The notes under the pieces are model-generated. The model was not told where the DNA came from and searched no databases. It was given only the letters and a program-made list of their open reading frames with translations. Position numbers and translations under genes: made by a program. This document shows, in pieces, positions 8,008 through 17,276 of a stretch of DNA of 64,000 nucleotides. Where the stretch lies: contig JAEUMY010000023.1 in assembly GCA_016791265.1 (NCBI GenBank), positions 310,001 through 374,000 on the forward strand, given 5' to 3'. The stretch's first letter is position 1, and each line of letters begins with the position of its first letter. Source of the stretch: Betaproteobacteria bacterium. GTDB lineage: Bacteria > Pseudomonadota > Gammaproteobacteria > Burkholderiales > Usitatibacteraceae.

Positions 8008-9791
8008 GCGTGGTGCGGCGGCGGCAAGGTCGCCTTGAGCACATCCAGCGCGGCCAGCAAATCGGCAGCGGTCTGAAATCGATCTTCGGGACGCTTGGCC
8101 ATGAGCTTGTCGACCAGCGGCTGATAGGCTCTGAAGCGGAGGGACAGGAGCGGAACTTCGTCGTGGATGTGTTTGTAGATGAGGGCCGCGGCGCCTTCGG
8201 CGGTGAAGGGCTTCTGGCCGGTGAGCATTTCGTGGAACAACACGCCGAGGCTGTAGAAGTCGCTGCGTCCGTCGACGGGCAGCCCCTGGCCGTGTTCGGG
8301 GCTCATGTAGAACGGCGTGCCCATGACCTCACCCACGCCGCGCATGCCGGCCACGAGGCCGAAGCGCGTGGCGAGCGTGAAGTCGATGAGCACGATGGAG
8401 CCATCGTCGCGGAAGAACACGTTCTCCGGCTTCACGTCCATGTGCGCCAGTCGGTCGGCATGCAGCACGGCGAGGGCGGTGGCGATCATGCGCGTGATGC
8501 GCAGCGCATCCTGCGGCGCCAGCGGCTCCTGCATGGCGCGGCGAAGATCGCCCGACACGAGATACTCGAAGGCCATATATGGATAGTCGCCCGCGATGCC
8601 GCCATCCAGCACTTTCACGAGGCTCCGCTCTTCCTTCGCCGAGAGGTACACGTACAGGTCGATGAAGCTGTGCAGCGCCTTCTTCTGTTCCACCGGCGCC
8701 CCGTTCATCACCTTCACCACCGCGCGTTTGCGGTCGCGCAGCCGCTCGGCGTAGAAGACGTGGTTGTTCTCGTTGCCGGCAAGCTTGCCCAGCATGCGGA
8801 AGCGCTCGATGGCGATATCCTGACGCCGCCCTTGCACGATGAGCGGAAACACGCCGCGCGAACGCGCATCCGGCACCTGCGCGCGCGCCGGATCGAGTTG
8901 TAGTGGCGGCTCGCCTTCCTGGCGCATGAGCCGCGTGGAGGCGTCGATGAGGTCGCGCGCGGAGAGCGACTCGCGCAGCAGCACGGCATGCGCACCGGCC
9001 TCCGCGAGCTGGCGCGCGAGCGGCTCCAGCTCGGCGCTGATGAGCAGAATGACACCGGGCGGGCTCGGACGGTTGCGCAGTTTGCCCAGCACATTGGTCG
9101 CTTCCGCCAGCGAGCCGATGCTGCCAATGATGACCAGGTTCGCATCGGGTGCGGCGATGGAATGCAGCCCATGCATGGTCTCGGTGAATGGGTCGATGCT
9201 GTCGATGACCGCGTTGGGCCAGCGCTGGCGCAGGAAAAGACCGATGAGCGTGCGGCTGCCATAGGCGCTGTCCAGCACGGCGATGCGCGGCGACATGGCG
9301 TTGAACGCGGTGATCGGACCTGTGGTCAGGAATTGCTGCGGCTGCTGCGCCTCGGCTTCGCGCGACTTGAGATGCGCGGTGATGGCGCGGGTGGCGGTGT
9401 CCAGCGGGTTGCCGCTCTCGCCCGGCGAAAGTGACGCGAGAGTATTTCGCAAGTCGAAGCGGTTCAGGGTCTCGCGCGGCAGCGATGCCTGCGCCAGACT
9501 CAGAAACGCTTCGCTGCCGCGACTCTGGAACTCGTTGCTCGCAAGATATAGCACGCGCGGCGCGGCGGCATGGTTCTTCAGCAGATACACCAGATCCAGC
9601 GCCGCCACGGCGTCCTCGATGAAGCCGATGATGAGCGCGTCATAGCCTTCCCAGGCGGCGCGCTTCACGTCGAGATTTTCCGGCGTCGGGTCGATGAGAT
9701 CGATGATCGCCCCAGGCCATTGCTCCTTCAGGTACTGGTCGATGCGGAGCCTGAGCGCCGGAGAGGAATCGAGAAGCGCCAGGCGCCGCAT
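8004..9791 (-). CDS. Ser/Thr protein kinase-like protein with two degenerate receiver domains
   Basis: A 595-residue protein. Residues 1-130 and 168-290 are a tandem of CheY-like folds, each opening with an LLDS/VLDS strand, but the strand that should end in the phospho-accepting Asp reads LIIGF in one and VIIGS in the other. The C-terminal half is a Hanks-type kinase: VVKVM (Lys near 359), HMDVKPEN (catalytic loop near 447, HMD rather than HRD), IDFTLA (DFT in place of DFG) and SPEHG, with SDFYSLGV. The glycine loop is replaced by GNENNHV. It has no membrane segment, so it is cytoplasmic. It is the first gene of a 4-base-overlapping operon with mfd and serB. Whether it is active or a pseudokinase is open. 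Confidence 0.85.
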   Translation of the reverse strand: MRRLALLDSSPALRLRIDQYLKEQWPGAIIDLIDPTPENLDVKRAAWEGYDALIIGFIEDAVAALDLVYLLKNHAAAPRVLYLASNEFQSRGSEAFLSLAQASLPRETLNRFDLRNTLASLSPGESGNPLDTATRAITAHLKSREAEAQQPQQFLTTGPITAFNAMSPRIAVLDSAYGSRTLIGLFLRQRWPNAVIDSIDPFTETMHGLHSIAAPDANLVIIGSIGSLAEATNVLGKLRNRPSPPGVILLISAELEPLARQLAEAGAHAVLLRESLSARDLIDASTRLMRQEGEPPLQLDPARAQVPDARSRGVFPLIVQGRRQDIAIERFRMLGKLAGNENNHVFYAERLRDRKRAVVKVMNGAPVEQKKALHSFIDLYVYLSAKEERSLVKVLDGGIAGDYPYMAFEYLVSGDLRRAMQEPLAPQDALRITRMIATALAVLHADRLAHMDVKPENVFFRDDGSIVLIDFTLATRFGLVAGMRGVGEVMGTPFYMSPEHGQGLPVDGRSDFYSLGVLFHEMLTGQKPFTAEGAAALIYKHIHDEVPLLSLRFRAYQPLVDKLMAKRPEDRFQTAADLLAALDVLKATLPPPHHA

Positions 9792-9800
9792 GGAGAGGCC

Positions 9801-11315
9801 CTATGACGTGACGACCGGAATCTTTCCGATCCTGGAACGCCACTCGGCCGGGCCGGACTTGTGTACGGAGTCGCCGGTCTGATCCACCGCGACGGTCACC
9901 GGCATGTCCACGACATCGAACTCGTAAATGGCTTCCATGCCCAGGTCTTCAAAGGCGAGAAGGCGGGATTTCTTGATGGCCTTGGACACGAGGTAGGCGG
10001 CGCCGCCCACGGCGATGCAGTACACGCCGCGATGCTTCTTGATGGCTTCTATGGCGATGGGGCCGCGCTCGCTCTTGCCCACCATGCCGATGAGCCCGGT
10101 CTTGGCCAGCATGCCGTCGGTGAACTTGTCCATGCGCGACGCCGTGGTGGGGCCGGCGGGGCCGACCGCTTCGTCGCGCACGGCATTGACCGGGCCGACG
10201 TAATAGATGAAGCGATTGGTGAAGTCGACGGGCAGCGGCTCGCCCTTCGCCATCATCTCGGCGATACGTTTGTGCGCGGCGTCGCGGCCGGTGAGCAACT
10301 TGCCGGATAGCAGCAGGCGGTCGCCCGCTTTCCATGTCGCGGTTTCGTCCCGGGTCAGCGTATCGAGATCGACGCGGCGCGAGAGCGAGAAATCCAGTTC
10401 CAGCCTGGGCCAGAGGTCGAGCGAGGGCGGATCGAGCGTCGCGGGGCCGCTGCCATCCAGCGTGAAATGCGCATGCCGGGTCGCGGCGCAATTGGGCAGC
10501 AGCGCGATGGGCTTGGAGGCGGCGTGGGTGGGATAGTCGGTCACCTTCACATCCAGCACGGTGGAAAGACCGCCCAATCCCTGGGCGCCGATGCCAAGCG
10601 CATTCACTTTCTCGAAAAGTTCGAGGCGGAGTTCCTCCGCTCGGTTCTTGGCCCCGCGCGCCTGCAACTGATGCAGGTCGAACGGCTCCATCATGGCCCA
10701 CTTGGCCATGAGCATGGCCTTCTCCGGCGAGCCGCCGATGCCGATGGACAGCATGCCGGGCGGGCACCAGTCGGCGCCCATCGTGGGCAGCTGATTCAGG
10801 ACCCAGTCCACCACGTTGTCGGAGGGCAGCAGCATCGCGAACTTGGACTTGTTTTCCGAGCCGCCACCCTTGGCCGCGACGATGACCTCGACCTTGTCGC
10901 CCGCCACCATCTCGATGTGCGTGACCGCGGGCGTGTTGTCCTTGGTGTTGATGCGCTTGCCATCGGGGTCTGTCAGCATGGAGCCGCGCAGCGGGTTCTC
11001 CGGGTTGGTGTACGCGCGGCGGACGCCTTCGTTGACCATTTCGGCCACGGTCATGGCCGCGTCCCAGTGCGCGTCCATGCCGATACGGATGAAGGCGATG
11101 CAAATGCCCGTGTCCTGGCAAATAGGGCGATGACCCTCCGCCGCCATGCGCGAGTTGATGAGGATCTGCGCCATCGCGTCCTTGGCCGCGGGTGACTGCT
11201 CGGCCCTGTACGCCTCAGTCAGCGCCGCGATGAAGTCAGCTGGGTGGTAGTAGCTGATGAATTGGAAGGCGTCGGCGACGGACTGGATGAAGTCTTCCTG
11301 TTTGATGGCGGGCAT
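9801..11315 (-). CDS. fumA: fumarate hydratase, class I (iron-sulfur)
   Basis: Interconverts fumarate and malate in the TCA cycle. The 504-residue chain is a single-polypeptide class I fumarase: N-terminal alpha region with the cluster cysteine in CQDTGI (Cys66), NCAATRHA and the C-terminal beta region (GPTTASRMDKF, CIAVGGAAYL). ATG 11315 is preferred to an upstream in-frame start because AGAGG sits 8 bases before it and class I enzymes begin MPxIKxED or similar. It is transcribed separately from, but in the same direction as, the UPF0114 gene 22 bases upstream, and the kinase gene follows 9 bases after its stop. Confidence 0.93.
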   Translation of the reverse strand: MPAIKQEDFIQSVADAFQFISYYHPADFIAALTEAYRAEQSPAAKDAMAQILINSRMAAEGHRPICQDTGICIAFIRIGMDAHWDAAMTVAEMVNEGVRRAYTNPENPLRGSMLTDPDGKRINTKDNTPAVTHIEMVAGDKVEVIVAAKGGGSENKSKFAMLLPSDNVVDWVLNQLPTMGADWCPPGMLSIGIGGSPEKAMLMAKWAMMEPFDLHQLQARGAKNRAEELRLELFEKVNALGIGAQGLGGLSTVLDVKVTDYPTHAASKPIALLPNCAATRHAHFTLDGSGPATLDPPSLDLWPRLELDFSLSRRVDLDTLTRDETATWKAGDRLLLSGKLLTGRDAAHKRIAEMMAKGEPLPVDFTNRFIYYVGPVNAVRDEAVGPAGPTTASRMDKFTDGMLAKTGLIGMVGKSERGPIAIEAIKKHRGVYCIAVGGAAYLVSKAIKKSRLLAFEDLGMEAIYEFDVVDMPVTVAVDQTGDSVHKSGPAEWRSRIGKIPVVTS

Positions 11316-11337
11316 GATCGGGCCTCTCGTCGAAGTG

Positions 11338-11994
11338 TCAGTCGTTGTGGGCGCGGCCATCCTTCAACTTGGCCGCATGATCCGAAGGTTGCATGATGCG
11401 GTCGCACAGCGCGATCGCCATGGCCGAGAACAGGAACGCGACATGGATCAGCGTCTGCCATAGCAACACTTTTTCCTCGTAGTTGGCCGCGTTGATGAAG
11501 GTCTTCAGCAGGTGAATGGAGGAGATGCCGATGATGGCGGTCGCCAGCTTGACCTTGAGCACCGAGGCGTTCACATGCGACAGCCACTCGGGCTGGTCGG
11601 GGTGATTTTCAAGATTCATGCGCGACACGAAAGTCTCGTAGCCGCCGACGATGACCATGATGAGCAGGTTGGAAATCATCACCACGTCGATGAGCGCCAG
11701 CACCACCAGCATGATGATGGTCTCATTGAGCTTTGGCGCCTCGTGGCCGACGACCATGCCGGCGGCATCCTTGATTTCCGGCAGCTTGTAGCCAATGCTC
11801 TTGATGAGCGCATCCAGCGCGTCCTTGTTGCCGAAAATCGCCTCGATGAGATGAACCAGTTCCACCCAGAAGTGGAACACGTACACGCACTGGGCGAGAA
11901 TGAGGCCGAGGTACAGCGGCAGCTGCAGCCAGCGGCTCATGAAAATGAAGTTGGGCAACGCTTTCATCGGGCGCAGTCTTTGGTCGGGATTCAT
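11338..11994 (-). CDS. yqhA: UPF0114 (YqhA/TIGR00645) membrane protein
   Basis: A 218-residue inner-membrane protein of the YqhA family, function unknown. Four hydrophobic segments are visible: about 20-42, 90-118, 143-162 and 176-198; the family signature MISNLLIMVIVGGYETFVS and the following KLATAIIGISSIHLL are present. ATG 11994 directly abuts a one-base variant of the iterated palindrome and has no Shine-Dalgarno; ATG 11967 (MKALPNF) is an alternative with equally poor initiation signals. It lies downstream of the acyl-CoA ligase terminator, so it probably has its own promoter, and is followed closely by fumarase. Confidence 0.85.
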   Translation of the reverse strand: MNPDQRLRPMKALPNFIFMSRWLQLPLYLGLILAQCVYVFHFWVELVHLIEAIFGNKDALDALIKSIGYKLPEIKDAAGMVVGHEAPKLNETIIMLVVLALIDVVMISNLLIMVIVGGYETFVSRMNLENHPDQPEWLSHVNASVLKVKLATAIIGISSIHLLKTFINAANYEEKVLLWQTLIHVAFLFSAMAIALCDRIMQPSDHAAKLKDGRAHND

Positions 11995-12006
11995 ACGAAT
12001 ATTCGC
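11995..12006. repeat. one-base variant of the palindrome (ACGAATATTCGC)
   Basis: The 10-bp core CGAATATTCG is intact; the outer G is A. It touches the start codon of yqhA. Confidence 0.8.
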
Positions 12007-12041
12007 GAGGGAGAATTGTTGGGGAAGGGGATGAGGACGAG

Positions 12042-12082
12042 GAAAAAAATGGAAAGCCCTCGCAAAGTCGCCTTTGCGAGGG
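12042..12082 (-). terminator. rho-independent terminator of the acyl-CoA ligase
   Basis: On the minus strand a perfect 10-bp stem (CCCTCGCAAA with TTTGCGAGGG, 6-base loop) at 12082-12057 is followed by a run of seven U at 12049-12043. It lies 36 bases after the ligase stop. Confidence 0.8.
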
Positions 12083-12117
12083 TCGGAGAATCTGCGGCAG
12101 TCTGCGCTGCGGATGTT

Positions 12118-13770
12118 TCAGCCGGATGATTGCGCGGTCGAACGTGACGTGGCGATCACCGGACTGATTTCACGACGCAGAATTTTACCATTCTTGGTGC
12201 GCGGGAATTCCTGCGCCAGATAGACCACCTTGGGGGCCTTGTAGGCGGCAAGGTGAGTCTTGCCGAAGGCGAGCAGCGCATCGGCGGTGACGGCGCTGCC
12301 GGGTTGCGGGATGACATACGCGGCCACGAGGAGCTTGTCCTTCTCGATGGCTTCGCCCACGCACGCGCAGTCGGCCACATCGGGATGCGACTTCAGCACG
12401 CGCTCGATTTCATACGGCGACACGCGATAGCCGAAGCTCTTGATGATGTCGTCCTTGCGGCCAAGAAACCAGAGATAGCCGTCATCATCGATGCGCGCGT
12501 AGTCGCCGGTGAAGAACCAGCCGCCGCGCCGCAGTTTCGCGGTCTCCTCGGGAAGGTTCCAGTAACGCAGGAAAAGGCCGGGGTCGTCTTCAGGAATGGC
12601 GATCATGCCCTCCTCGCCACGCGCCACTTCGCTCAGCGTCTCCGGGTCGAGCAGCTTGATGTCGTGTCCCGGCTGGGGAAAACCGGCAGAGCCTGCGCGA
12701 ATGGGGCGGAAGATGTTTTGTGACAGGTAGTACGAAAACTCCGACATGCCGACCGCTTCGTAGATGTCCATGCCGAAGCGCTCGCGCCATTGGCCCAGCA
12801 TCTCGTCAGACAGATGTTCGCCCGCGCTCATGCAAAAACGCAGGCTTGGCACATCGGCTTTCGTGGCCTCGGTTTTTTGCACGATCTGGCGATAGATGGT
12901 GGGCACGCCGATGAAAATGGTGGCCTTGTGCTTGGCGATGAGGCGGGTCCAGAGGCCGGCATCGTTCCTGCCCTCATGCACGATGACGGTCTTGCCACGA
13001 TACAGCGGGTCCATCAGACCCGAGCCCAGCACGTAGGTCCAGTTGAACTTGCCTGAATGCAGGATGCGATCGTCGCCTTGTTCATCGAAGTGAAACCAGT
13101 AGGTGGACGCCGGTTCGCGGCCGATCAGCGCGCGGTGCGCATGTAGAACGCCTTTGGGATAGCCGGTGGTGCCCGAGGTGTAGACGAGATACGCGGGGTC
13201 GTGCGCGCGCGTCGCGTGCGGTGCCGACCAGGCGGTGATGTCGCGAATGGCGCCGCCCACTTCCAGCACCGGCAACCCTGGCACGCGGATGACTTCGCCC
13301 TTGCCCGAGAGCAACACGAGTTTCACGGCGGGCAGTTCCGGCAAGCGCGGTGCGAGTGCCGCCCAAGTCTGGTGATCGAGCGTCAGGACGGTGGCGCCAG
13401 AGTCCTTGGCGAGATAGATGACTTCTTCCGCCGTGAGCAGTGTGGAGGTGGGCACGGCGATGCAGCCGGCTTTCATCGCGCCGAGGAACGCGGTGGGATA
13501 GTCGAGACTGTTGGCAAGACGGATCAGCACCCGCTCACCGGGTGACACAGTGTGCTTCCTCAGCAATTGCGCGAACTGGCTGGTGCGCTCGGCCAGTTGC
13601 TTGAACGTGGCGCGCGACTCGCCCAGCGTGTCGTCCTCCACGATCATCGCGACATGGTTCTCGCGATCCGTGCCGAGGTGGGCATCGGTGCAGGCGCTGC
13701 CGATGTTGAAGAATTCGGGGATGTGCCAATCCCAGACGGGAAAGGGGGCGAAGGGCGTGCGGGCGTTCAT
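12118..13770 (-). CDS. acyl-CoA synthetase (AMP-forming ligase)
   Basis: A 550-residue ANL-superfamily enzyme that activates an organic acid with ATP and CoA. Motifs: P-loop YTSGTTGYPKG near 195, the A5 region YEAVGMSE, GDYARID near 405, and the catalytic lysine Lys529 in RTKNGKILRR. The spacing and the VGMSEFSYYLSQNIF stretch are closer to benzoate/medium-chain CoA ligases than to acetyl-CoA synthetase, but the substrate cannot be fixed by eye. It is transcribed in the same direction as, and just downstream of, a CitE-like lyase, suggesting a shared CoA-thioester pathway (inference). It ends in a strong terminator. Confidence 0.88.
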   Translation of the reverse strand: MNARTPFAPFPVWDWHIPEFFNIGSACTDAHLGTDRENHVAMIVEDDTLGESRATFKQLAERTSQFAQLLRKHTVSPGERVLIRLANSLDYPTAFLGAMKAGCIAVPTSTLLTAEEVIYLAKDSGATVLTLDHQTWAALAPRLPELPAVKLVLLSGKGEVIRVPGLPVLEVGGAIRDITAWSAPHATRAHDPAYLVYTSGTTGYPKGVLHAHRALIGREPASTYWFHFDEQGDDRILHSGKFNWTYVLGSGLMDPLYRGKTVIVHEGRNDAGLWTRLIAKHKATIFIGVPTIYRQIVQKTEATKADVPSLRFCMSAGEHLSDEMLGQWRERFGMDIYEAVGMSEFSYYLSQNIFRPIRAGSAGFPQPGHDIKLLDPETLSEVARGEEGMIAIPEDDPGLFLRYWNLPEETAKLRRGGWFFTGDYARIDDDGYLWFLGRKDDIIKSFGYRVSPYEIERVLKSHPDVADCACVGEAIEKDKLLVAAYVIPQPGSAVTADALLAFGKTHLAAYKAPKVVYLAQEFPRTKNGKILRREISPVIATSRSTAQSSG

Positions 13771-13802
13771 GACGTGTGTCTCGGATGTGTGGCTGGGCAG
13801 AT

Positions 13803-13814
13803 GCGAATATTCGC
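13803..13814. repeat. iterated palindrome GCGAATATTCGC
   Basis: Perfect copy in the 63-base gap between the CitE-like gene and the acyl-CoA ligase start; extends to ATGCGAATATTCGCA-type flanks. Confidence 0.95.
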
Positions 13815-13833
13815 AATCCGTTGAGGGTTGGAA

Positions 13834-14982
13834 TCAGAGAATGACGCCGTAAGGCCAGTTCTCGCGGACCACCTGCGCGGGCAGCTTGTGCAGGACTTCG
13901 ATGGCGAAGTGCGTGTCGTCGTCCGACAGGGCGTGCAAAGCGTGTGCGCGCAACAAGGTCTGCAGTGCCTTGCCGAACATCGGCGGGTCCAGCATTTCGC
14001 CGTTGAACTTGATGGCGCCGCCCAGGAGCGCATCGGCTTCGATGGCGGCTTTGAGGATTTCGATCTTGGTTTTGATGTCGGACGGCGACGGTGTGTACGC
14101 GACCTTGCAGGGATGAATGTGACTGGGATGGATGACCTGCTTGCCGGTCATGCCCATCGCGGATTCCTCGCAGGCGTGTTTGTAGACCACACGCGATTCC
14201 TCGTCGCCGTGCAGGTCCAGCCAGCGGCGCACATCGTCGTTTTCCACGATGGTCTCGGGCATCGGGTTTTGGCCGATCAGCGTCTCCACGCCGCCGATGA
14301 CACCCTTGCCCGCGATACGCGCTTCAAACAACACCTGGTTCATGAAGTAGGCCAGTTCTTCGGTCCAGCGCCGCGGGGTGATCTGGATACCCATCGCCTT
14401 GGAGAAATCGTGGATGCCGAACACGACATGCTTCACCGTCGGGTACTGCATGAGATCGGGCGCGATTTTGAGCGACTTGGGATGCTCGATGATGGGCTGG
14501 ATGGTGAGACGGCTGTTCAGGCCGACCAGCACGGCGGAGAGATCGCGGATCTCCGGCGCGCCATAGGCTTCGCCCGCCTTGGCCAGCATGACCACGTCAA
14601 AGTGATCGGCCAAGTCGCGCACCATGATGAGGTCCTTCTCGTACTCCTCGGTGCGGAAAGGATTGATACGCACAGCGATCTGCACTTCCTTGCGCCGGGG
14701 CAGGTTGGGCAGTTCGCGGCGCAGCAGCTCGCGCGACATTTCCTTTTGCCGGCAGCCGTCTTCCAGATCGAACAGCAGGGTGTGCGATGTCGTGCCGTAG
14801 GCGTGCTTTTTGAATCGCGCGGCGGCCTGTTCCAGGTCCTCGTAAATGCCCAGCGAAGGCGCATATTTTACTGGCGGATAGTAGATCTGAATGCCGGGCC
14901 AGTAGTCGCCCAGCAGCATGGCATCAGCCCGTTCGGTCAGGGACTGGGCGGCGGTATGGGCCTGGGGTTCGCGGGCGGACAT
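13834..14982 (-). CDS. HpcH/HpaI aldolase/citrate lyase (CitE-like) family protein
   Basis: A 382-residue TIM-barrel enzyme that probably cleaves or forms a C-C bond in a CoA thioester (malyl-CoA/citramalyl-CoA type). Visible markers: LLFDLEDGC (metal-binding acidic residues near 75), VRINPF (near 105), IQPIIEHPKSL and GMTGKQVIHPSHI. It is longer than the ~290-residue CitE proteins, with an extra C-terminal part, as in malyl-CoA lyase relatives. ATG 14982 is preceded by AAGGGG at good spacing; a TTG 18 bases further up is less likely. It is divergent from acs and upstream of the acyl-CoA ligase. Confidence 0.82.
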   Translation of the reverse strand: MSAREPQAHTAAQSLTERADAMLLGDYWPGIQIYYPPVKYAPSLGIYEDLEQAAARFKKHAYGTTSHTLLFDLEDGCRQKEMSRELLRRELPNLPRRKEVQIAVRINPFRTEEYEKDLIMVRDLADHFDVVMLAKAGEAYGAPEIRDLSAVLVGLNSRLTIQPIIEHPKSLKIAPDLMQYPTVKHVVFGIHDFSKAMGIQITPRRWTEELAYFMNQVLFEARIAGKGVIGGVETLIGQNPMPETIVENDDVRRWLDLHGDEESRVVYKHACEESAMGMTGKQVIHPSHIHPCKVAYTPSPSDIKTKIEILKAAIEADALLGGAIKFNGEMLDPPMFGKALQTLLRAHALHALSDDDTHFAIEVLHKLPAQVVRENWPYGVIL

Positions 14983-15090
14983 GGTGATTCCCCTTGTCAA
15001 TCAATATGTTGGATTTGATTCCTGAGGCGTTGCATTGCGCACGGCAACCAGTGCGTGAGGAAAAATTAGCACCGATGTTGCGCTGCGTCA

Positions 15091-15120
15091 ATAAGTCTTA
15101 TATAAGATATCTTTTATAAG
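15091..15120. promoter_or_regulatory. AT-rich dyad in the acs/citE-like divergent intergenic region
   Basis: The 12-bp perfect palindrome TCTTATATAAGA (15096-15107) is followed by a second related arm CTTTTATAAG. It stands in the middle of a 287-base divergent gap and is far more AT-rich than its surroundings, as a regulator operator would be. A TATAAA at 15167-15172 could be the acs -10 box, but no convincing -35 is visible, which fits an activated promoter. The regulator is not identifiable here. Confidence 0.5.
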
Positions 15121-15269
15121 CATTGGAGTCGGTGGTGCTGTTTTCCGGCGCCACAATCGCGTGTGCTATAAAAGCAGCTAATCAGGCCGCTTCCACAACA
15201 ACAAGAAAATGTCGTGCGGCTCATCCGGCGATTCCGCCAACGAACGTTCAGCATCGACGAGGAGAAGCA

Positions 15270-17231
15270 ATGAGCACGATCGAATCCGTGTTGCATGAGA
15301 CCCGGGTGTTTCCCCCAGCCCATGCATTCGTATCCCAGGCCAACGTGTCCGGCATGCCCGCCTACGAGGCTCTGTGCAAGGAAGCCGACGCCGACCACGC
15401 GGGCTTCTGGGCTCGCATGGCGCGCGAAAACATCCAGTGGATCAAGCCCTTCTCGAAGGCGCTGGACGACAGCAATGCGCCATTCTTCAAGTGGTTTGAA
15501 GACGGCCAGCTGAATGTCTCCGCCAACTGTCTCGAGCGTCACCTCGGCACGCAGCCGGAAAAGGTCGCGATCATTTTTGAAAAGGATGATGGCTCCACCG
15601 AGACCTTCACCTACAAGCAGGTGTATCACGAGGTCTGCAAGCTCGCGAACGGCTTGAAAAAGCTGGGCATCAAAAAGGGCGAGCGCGTCATCGTCTACAT
15701 GCCCATGGGCCCGCAAGCCGTGTTCGCCATGCATGCGCTGGCTCGTATCGGCGCGACCCACTCGGTCGTGTTCGGCGGTTTCTCGGCCAAGAGTTTGCAG
15801 GAGCGCATCATCGACGCGGGTGCGGTGGCTGTCATCACGGCGGACGAAGGCCCGCGCGGCGGCAAGAACATACCGTTGAAGGCCGCTGTCGACGAAGGCT
15901 TGACGATGGGTGGATGCGAAAGCATCCGTGACGTCGTGGTCTACAAGCGCACCGGCGGCAACGTGACTTGGAATGGCAACGTCGACAAGTGGTGGCACGA
16001 TGTCGTCGCGAACGAGGCCGATGTTTGCGAGCCCGTGCCGGTCGACGCCGAACATCCGCTGTTCATTCTCTACACCTCTGGCTCCACGGGCAAGCCCAAG
16101 GGCGTGCAGCATTCAAGCGGCGGCTATCTGCTGCATGCGATGCTGACGATGAAGTGGACCTTCGACATCAAGCCTGATGATGTCTTCTGGTGTACTGCCG
16201 ATGTGGGTTGGGTGACGGGGCATACCTACGTGGCCTACGGCCCGCTGGCCGTCGGTGCGACCGAAATCATCTTTGAGGGCGTGCCGACCTTTCCGCATTC
16301 GGGCCGCTTCTGGGAAGTGATCCAAAAACACAAGGTCTCGATTTTTTACACGGCGCCCACGGCCATTCGCTCGCTGATCAAATTGGGCTCCGACCTGCCC
16401 AAACAGTACGACCTGTCTTCACTGCGCCTACTTGGCACAGTGGGCGAGCCCATCAATCCGGAAGCGTGGATGTGGTACTACAACACGGTCGGCGGGTCGC
16501 GTTGCCCCATCGTGGATACGTGGTGGCAGACCGAGACCGGCGGCCACATGATCACGCCGCTGCCCGGCGTGACGCCACTGAAACCGGGTTCCTGCACCTT
16601 GCCGCTGCCCGGCGTTGCCGCCGCGATCGTGGATGAAACCGGGGCTGACGTGGAGAACGGCAAGGGTGGATTCCTGGTTATCAAGAAGCCCTGGCCGTCC
16701 ATGATCCGCACTATCTGGGGTGACCCGGAGCGATTCAAGAAATCCTATTACCCCGACGAGTTGCGTGGCTACTATCTGGCCGGCGACGGCGCCAATCGCG
16801 ATCTGGATGGCTACTTCTGGATCATGGGCCGCATCGATGATGTGCTGAACGTGTCAGGCCATCGTCTGGGCACGATGGAAATCGAGTCTGCGCTGGTGGC
16901 CAATCCGCTTGTGGCAGAGGCCGCCGTGGTCGGGCGTCCCGACGATCTCACCGGCGAGGCGGTGTGCGCGTTCGTGGTGCTGAAGCAGGCGCGTCCGTCC
17001 GGTGACGAAGCGCTGAAAATCGCGGCGGAGTTGCGCAATTGGGTGGCCAAGGAAATCGGTGCCATCGCCAAGCCCAAGGACATTCGCTTCGGCGACAACC
17101 TGCCCAAGACCCGCTCTGGCAAGATCATGCGCCGGCTGTTGCGTTCCATCGCGAAGGGGGAGGAGATCAAGCAGGATGTTTCGACGCTGGAAAATCCGGC
17201 CATCCTGGATCAATTGAAGCAGTCGATGTAA
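15270..17231 (+). CDS. acs: acetyl-CoA synthetase
   Basis: Converts acetate, ATP and CoA to acetyl-CoA. The 653 residues equal the family length. Motifs: P-loop [12 protein letters not shown] near 267-278, the aromatic acetate-pocket segment [16 protein letters not shown] with [14 protein letters not shown], and the acetylatable catalytic Lys618 in [13 protein letters not shown] 15270 has GGAG 9 bases upstream. The gene is divergent from the CitE-like lyase and ligase genes and shares with them an AT-rich dyad. The acetate-type symporter 3 kb downstream would feed this enzyme. Confidence 0.97.
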   Translation: MSTIESVLHETRVFPPAHAFVSQANVSGMPAYEALCKEADADHAGFWARMARENIQWIKPFSKALDDSNAPFFKWFEDGQLNVSANCLERHLGTQPEKVAIIFEKDDGSTETFTYKQVYHEVCKLANGLKKLGIKKGERVIVYMPMGPQAVFAMHALARIGATHSVVFGGFSAKSLQERIIDAGAVAVITADEGPRGGKNIPLKAAVDEGLTMGGCESIRDVVVYKRTGGNVTWNGNVDKWWHDVVANEADVCEPVPVDAEHPLFILYTSGSTGKPKGVQHSSGGYLLHAMLTMKWTFDIKPDDVFWCTADVGWVTGHTYVAYGPLAVGATEIIFEGVPTFPHSGRFWEVIQKHKVSIFYTAPTAIRSLIKLGSDLPKQYDLSSLRLLGTVGEPINPEAWMWYYNTVGGSRCPIVDTWWQTETGGHMITPLPGVTPLKPGSCTLPLPGVAAAIVDETGADVENGKGGFLVIKKPWPSMIRTIWGDPERFKKSYYPDELRGYYLAGDGANRDLDGYFWIMGRIDDVLNVSGHRLGTMEIESALVANPLVAEAAVVGRPDDLTGEAVCAFVVLKQARPSGDEALKIAAELRNWVAKEIGAIAKPKDIRFGDNLPKTRSGKIMRRLLRSIAKGEEIKQDVSTLENPAILDQLKQSM

Positions 17232-17276
17232 CTGCCTCATATTTCGTGGCGGCGAAGAGCTGCCACGAATTTTCTA

